NCBI GenBank assembly: GCA_029781095.1 | Contig: JAKOXM010000297.1 | Location: forward strand, 1 to 39,136 | From: Bacteroidota bacterium | GTDB lineage: Bacteria; Bacteroidota; Bacteroidia; Chitinophagales; Saprospiraceae | DNA length: 39,136 nt | Direction of reading: 5' to 3' | Shown here: piece after piece, positions 37,995 to 39,136 of the stretch | Layout of the letters: each line of letters opens with the position of its first letter | Position numbering within the stretch: the stretch's first letter is position 1 | Program-made: the position numbers and the translations under genes | Notes under the pieces: generated by a model | What the model was told of the DNA's origin: nothing | Seen by the model: the letters and a program-made list of their open reading frames with translations, nothing else | The model's database searches: none

Positions 37995-38807
37995 CTACCC
38001 CTCAAAGTGCAGGGAAATCGTAAGCGTCCTGCTTAATACCTTTTCAAGCACATTGCTTTGTTCCAGTTTGTCGTTGAATATCAGCACATTATTCATTCCC
38101 TGTGACACTTTTAACTCCGGAGAGAAAATAAAATACGGGAAGAAAAACTGGATTCCCGCCCCGTATTCCAGCTGAAAATCGGTGGGCGCAATTTTCACGA
38201 TGCCCGACGCCTGCCGGGTACGCGAATCGCTGGCCACGTCGAAGGAATACTTTACGCCTGCGATCAGGAAAAGGCGAAAATCGTGGTAGGTGGCCGATTT
38301 ATACCGCACGTGAAACGGCATTTCAACCAATACGGATTCGATGGGGCGTTGAAAGATGCGATCACCCTCGCCCGGAGCGGTATAACGGATATTCCGTTCC
38401 ACGAACGACAGGGTCGGCAGAAAACGAAGATCAAAAAACTCGCCGATGCGAAGGTTGGATACAATACCGAGGTTGAAGCCGGGTCCGGTCACCGACTCTG
38501 CGCGTGCAAACGAATCGTTCCGGATAAAATCCTTCGAGTGAAAAATCTTGAAATCGCTCTGGTTGTAACCGAGGGTGATGCCAAAATAGTAGTTTTTGCT
38601 TTGAAAATCGCGATAGTTCAGGTTTTTACCCTGGTTGAACTGAGCCTTCGCTGCCGGCAGGCAACAAAAGACCGCAAAGCAGGCGCAATACAACAGGCGC
38701 AGGAGATCCTGCCTTGCTGACGTATGGCGCGCGCTTGCGAAATGGGACGGACGAGTTATTTTGTTGCGGAGTAAATAGAGCATATTCCAAGCGTTAAGCG
38801 TTCGCAT
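37995..38807 (-). CDS. porT: PorT family outer-membrane beta-barrel protein (T9SS-associated)
   Basis: Signal peptide then LNYRDFQSKNYYFGITLGYNQSDFKIFHS...; located directly after ubiE as often seen in Bacteroidota. Confidence 0.75.
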   Translation of the reverse strand: MRTLNAWNMLYLLRNKITRPSHFASARHTSARQDLLRLLYCACFAVFCCLPAAKAQFNQGKNLNYRDFQSKNYYFGITLGYNQSDFKIFHSKDFIRNDSFARAESVTGPGFNLGIVSNLRIGEFFDLRFLPTLSFVERNIRYTAPGEGDRIFQRPIESVLVEMPFHVRYKSATYHDFRLFLIAGVKYSFDVASDSRTRQASGIVKIAPTDFQLEYGAGIQFFFPYFIFSPELKVSQGMNNVLIFNDKLEQSNVLEKVLSRTLTISLHFEG

Positions 38808-39136
38808 GTCGGGTTTTGGTATCCGATTTTTGTTAAGATGTTTAAAAAGTCCTGTCCTTCGGGAAATATTTGCACGCTTTCGAACAAGTATGTGTAGGCG
38901 CGCACATCACGGCTGGTTAAACGCCCGATCAGGGGCAAAACGTATTTGAAGTAGGCGTTGTAAATCTGTTTGAAGGGGAAAAAATGCGGTTTTGAAAACT
39001 CCAGGATCACGACACGGCCGCCGGGGCGCAACACACGGTACATCTCTGCCAGTCCCTGTTCAAGGTGTTCGAAGTTGCGGACTCCGAAAGCAACCGTTAC
39101 CGCATCGAATGAATCATCGGCAAAACGAAGCCGCTC
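38756..39136 (-). CDS. ubiE: demethylmenaquinone methyltransferase C-terminal part (truncated by window edge)
   Basis: FDAVTVAFGVRNFEHLEQGLAEMYRVLRPGGRVVILEFSKPHFFPFKQIYNAYFKYVLPLIGRLTSRDVRAYTYLFESVQIFPEG. Confidence 0.92.
   Translation of the reverse strand, partial: ERLRFADDSFDAVTVAFGVRNFEHLEQGLAEMYRVLRPGGRVVILEFSKPHFFPFKQIYNAYFKYVLPLIGRLTSRDVRAYTYLFESVQIFPEGQDFLNILTKIGYQNPTCERLTLGICSIYSATK

Noticed and set aside
37995-38807. ubiE-porT overlap as a novel arrangement
   Set aside because: Adjacent ubiE and porT is a known Bacteroidota synteny; overlap depends on uncertain porT start choice
1-39136. CRISPR array, transposase, integrase or prophage
   Set aside because: No regularly spaced repeats, no transposase/integrase motifs and no phage structural genes seen in any ORF

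Overview
Bacteroidota-type chromosomal segment (T9SS sorting domains, PorT, DUF1573, TAnnTTTG-like -7 boxes). Most of it is ordinary housekeeping and envelope content: DUF1501 T9SS cargo, FAD oxidoreductase, CaCA antiporter, a His-rich metal-transport pair, YjbR protein, deoxynucleoside kinase, GatC, a LolD/MacB-like ATPase, a large TonB-dependent receptor, T9SS cargo proteins, a flippase, a GT9 glycosyltransferase, tRNA-Leu(CAG), TypA, QueA, DUF2795, Crp/Fnr, a GH19/lysozyme-like protein, RNase Z, DnaG, PorT and UbiE. The stand-out locus is about 20.56-27.56 kb: a complete, highly fused tryptophan operon in the order trpR - trpE - trpGD - trpC/F/B (one 895-aa ORF) - trpA. A 32-bp imperfect palindrome resembling a TrpR operator ends 2 bp before the trpE ATG. 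The order matches the enteric trpE-GD-CF-B-A arrangement with an additional CF-B fusion, and the TrpA has an unusual active-site loop. A second candidate is a ~165-nt structured leader upstream of the flippase. It has a predicted -7/-33 promoter, two hairpins, a 15-codon uORF and an intrinsic terminator about 30 nt before the start codon, so it could be an attenuator or an sRNA. All calls come from reading the sequence and ORF translations; no database search was run.
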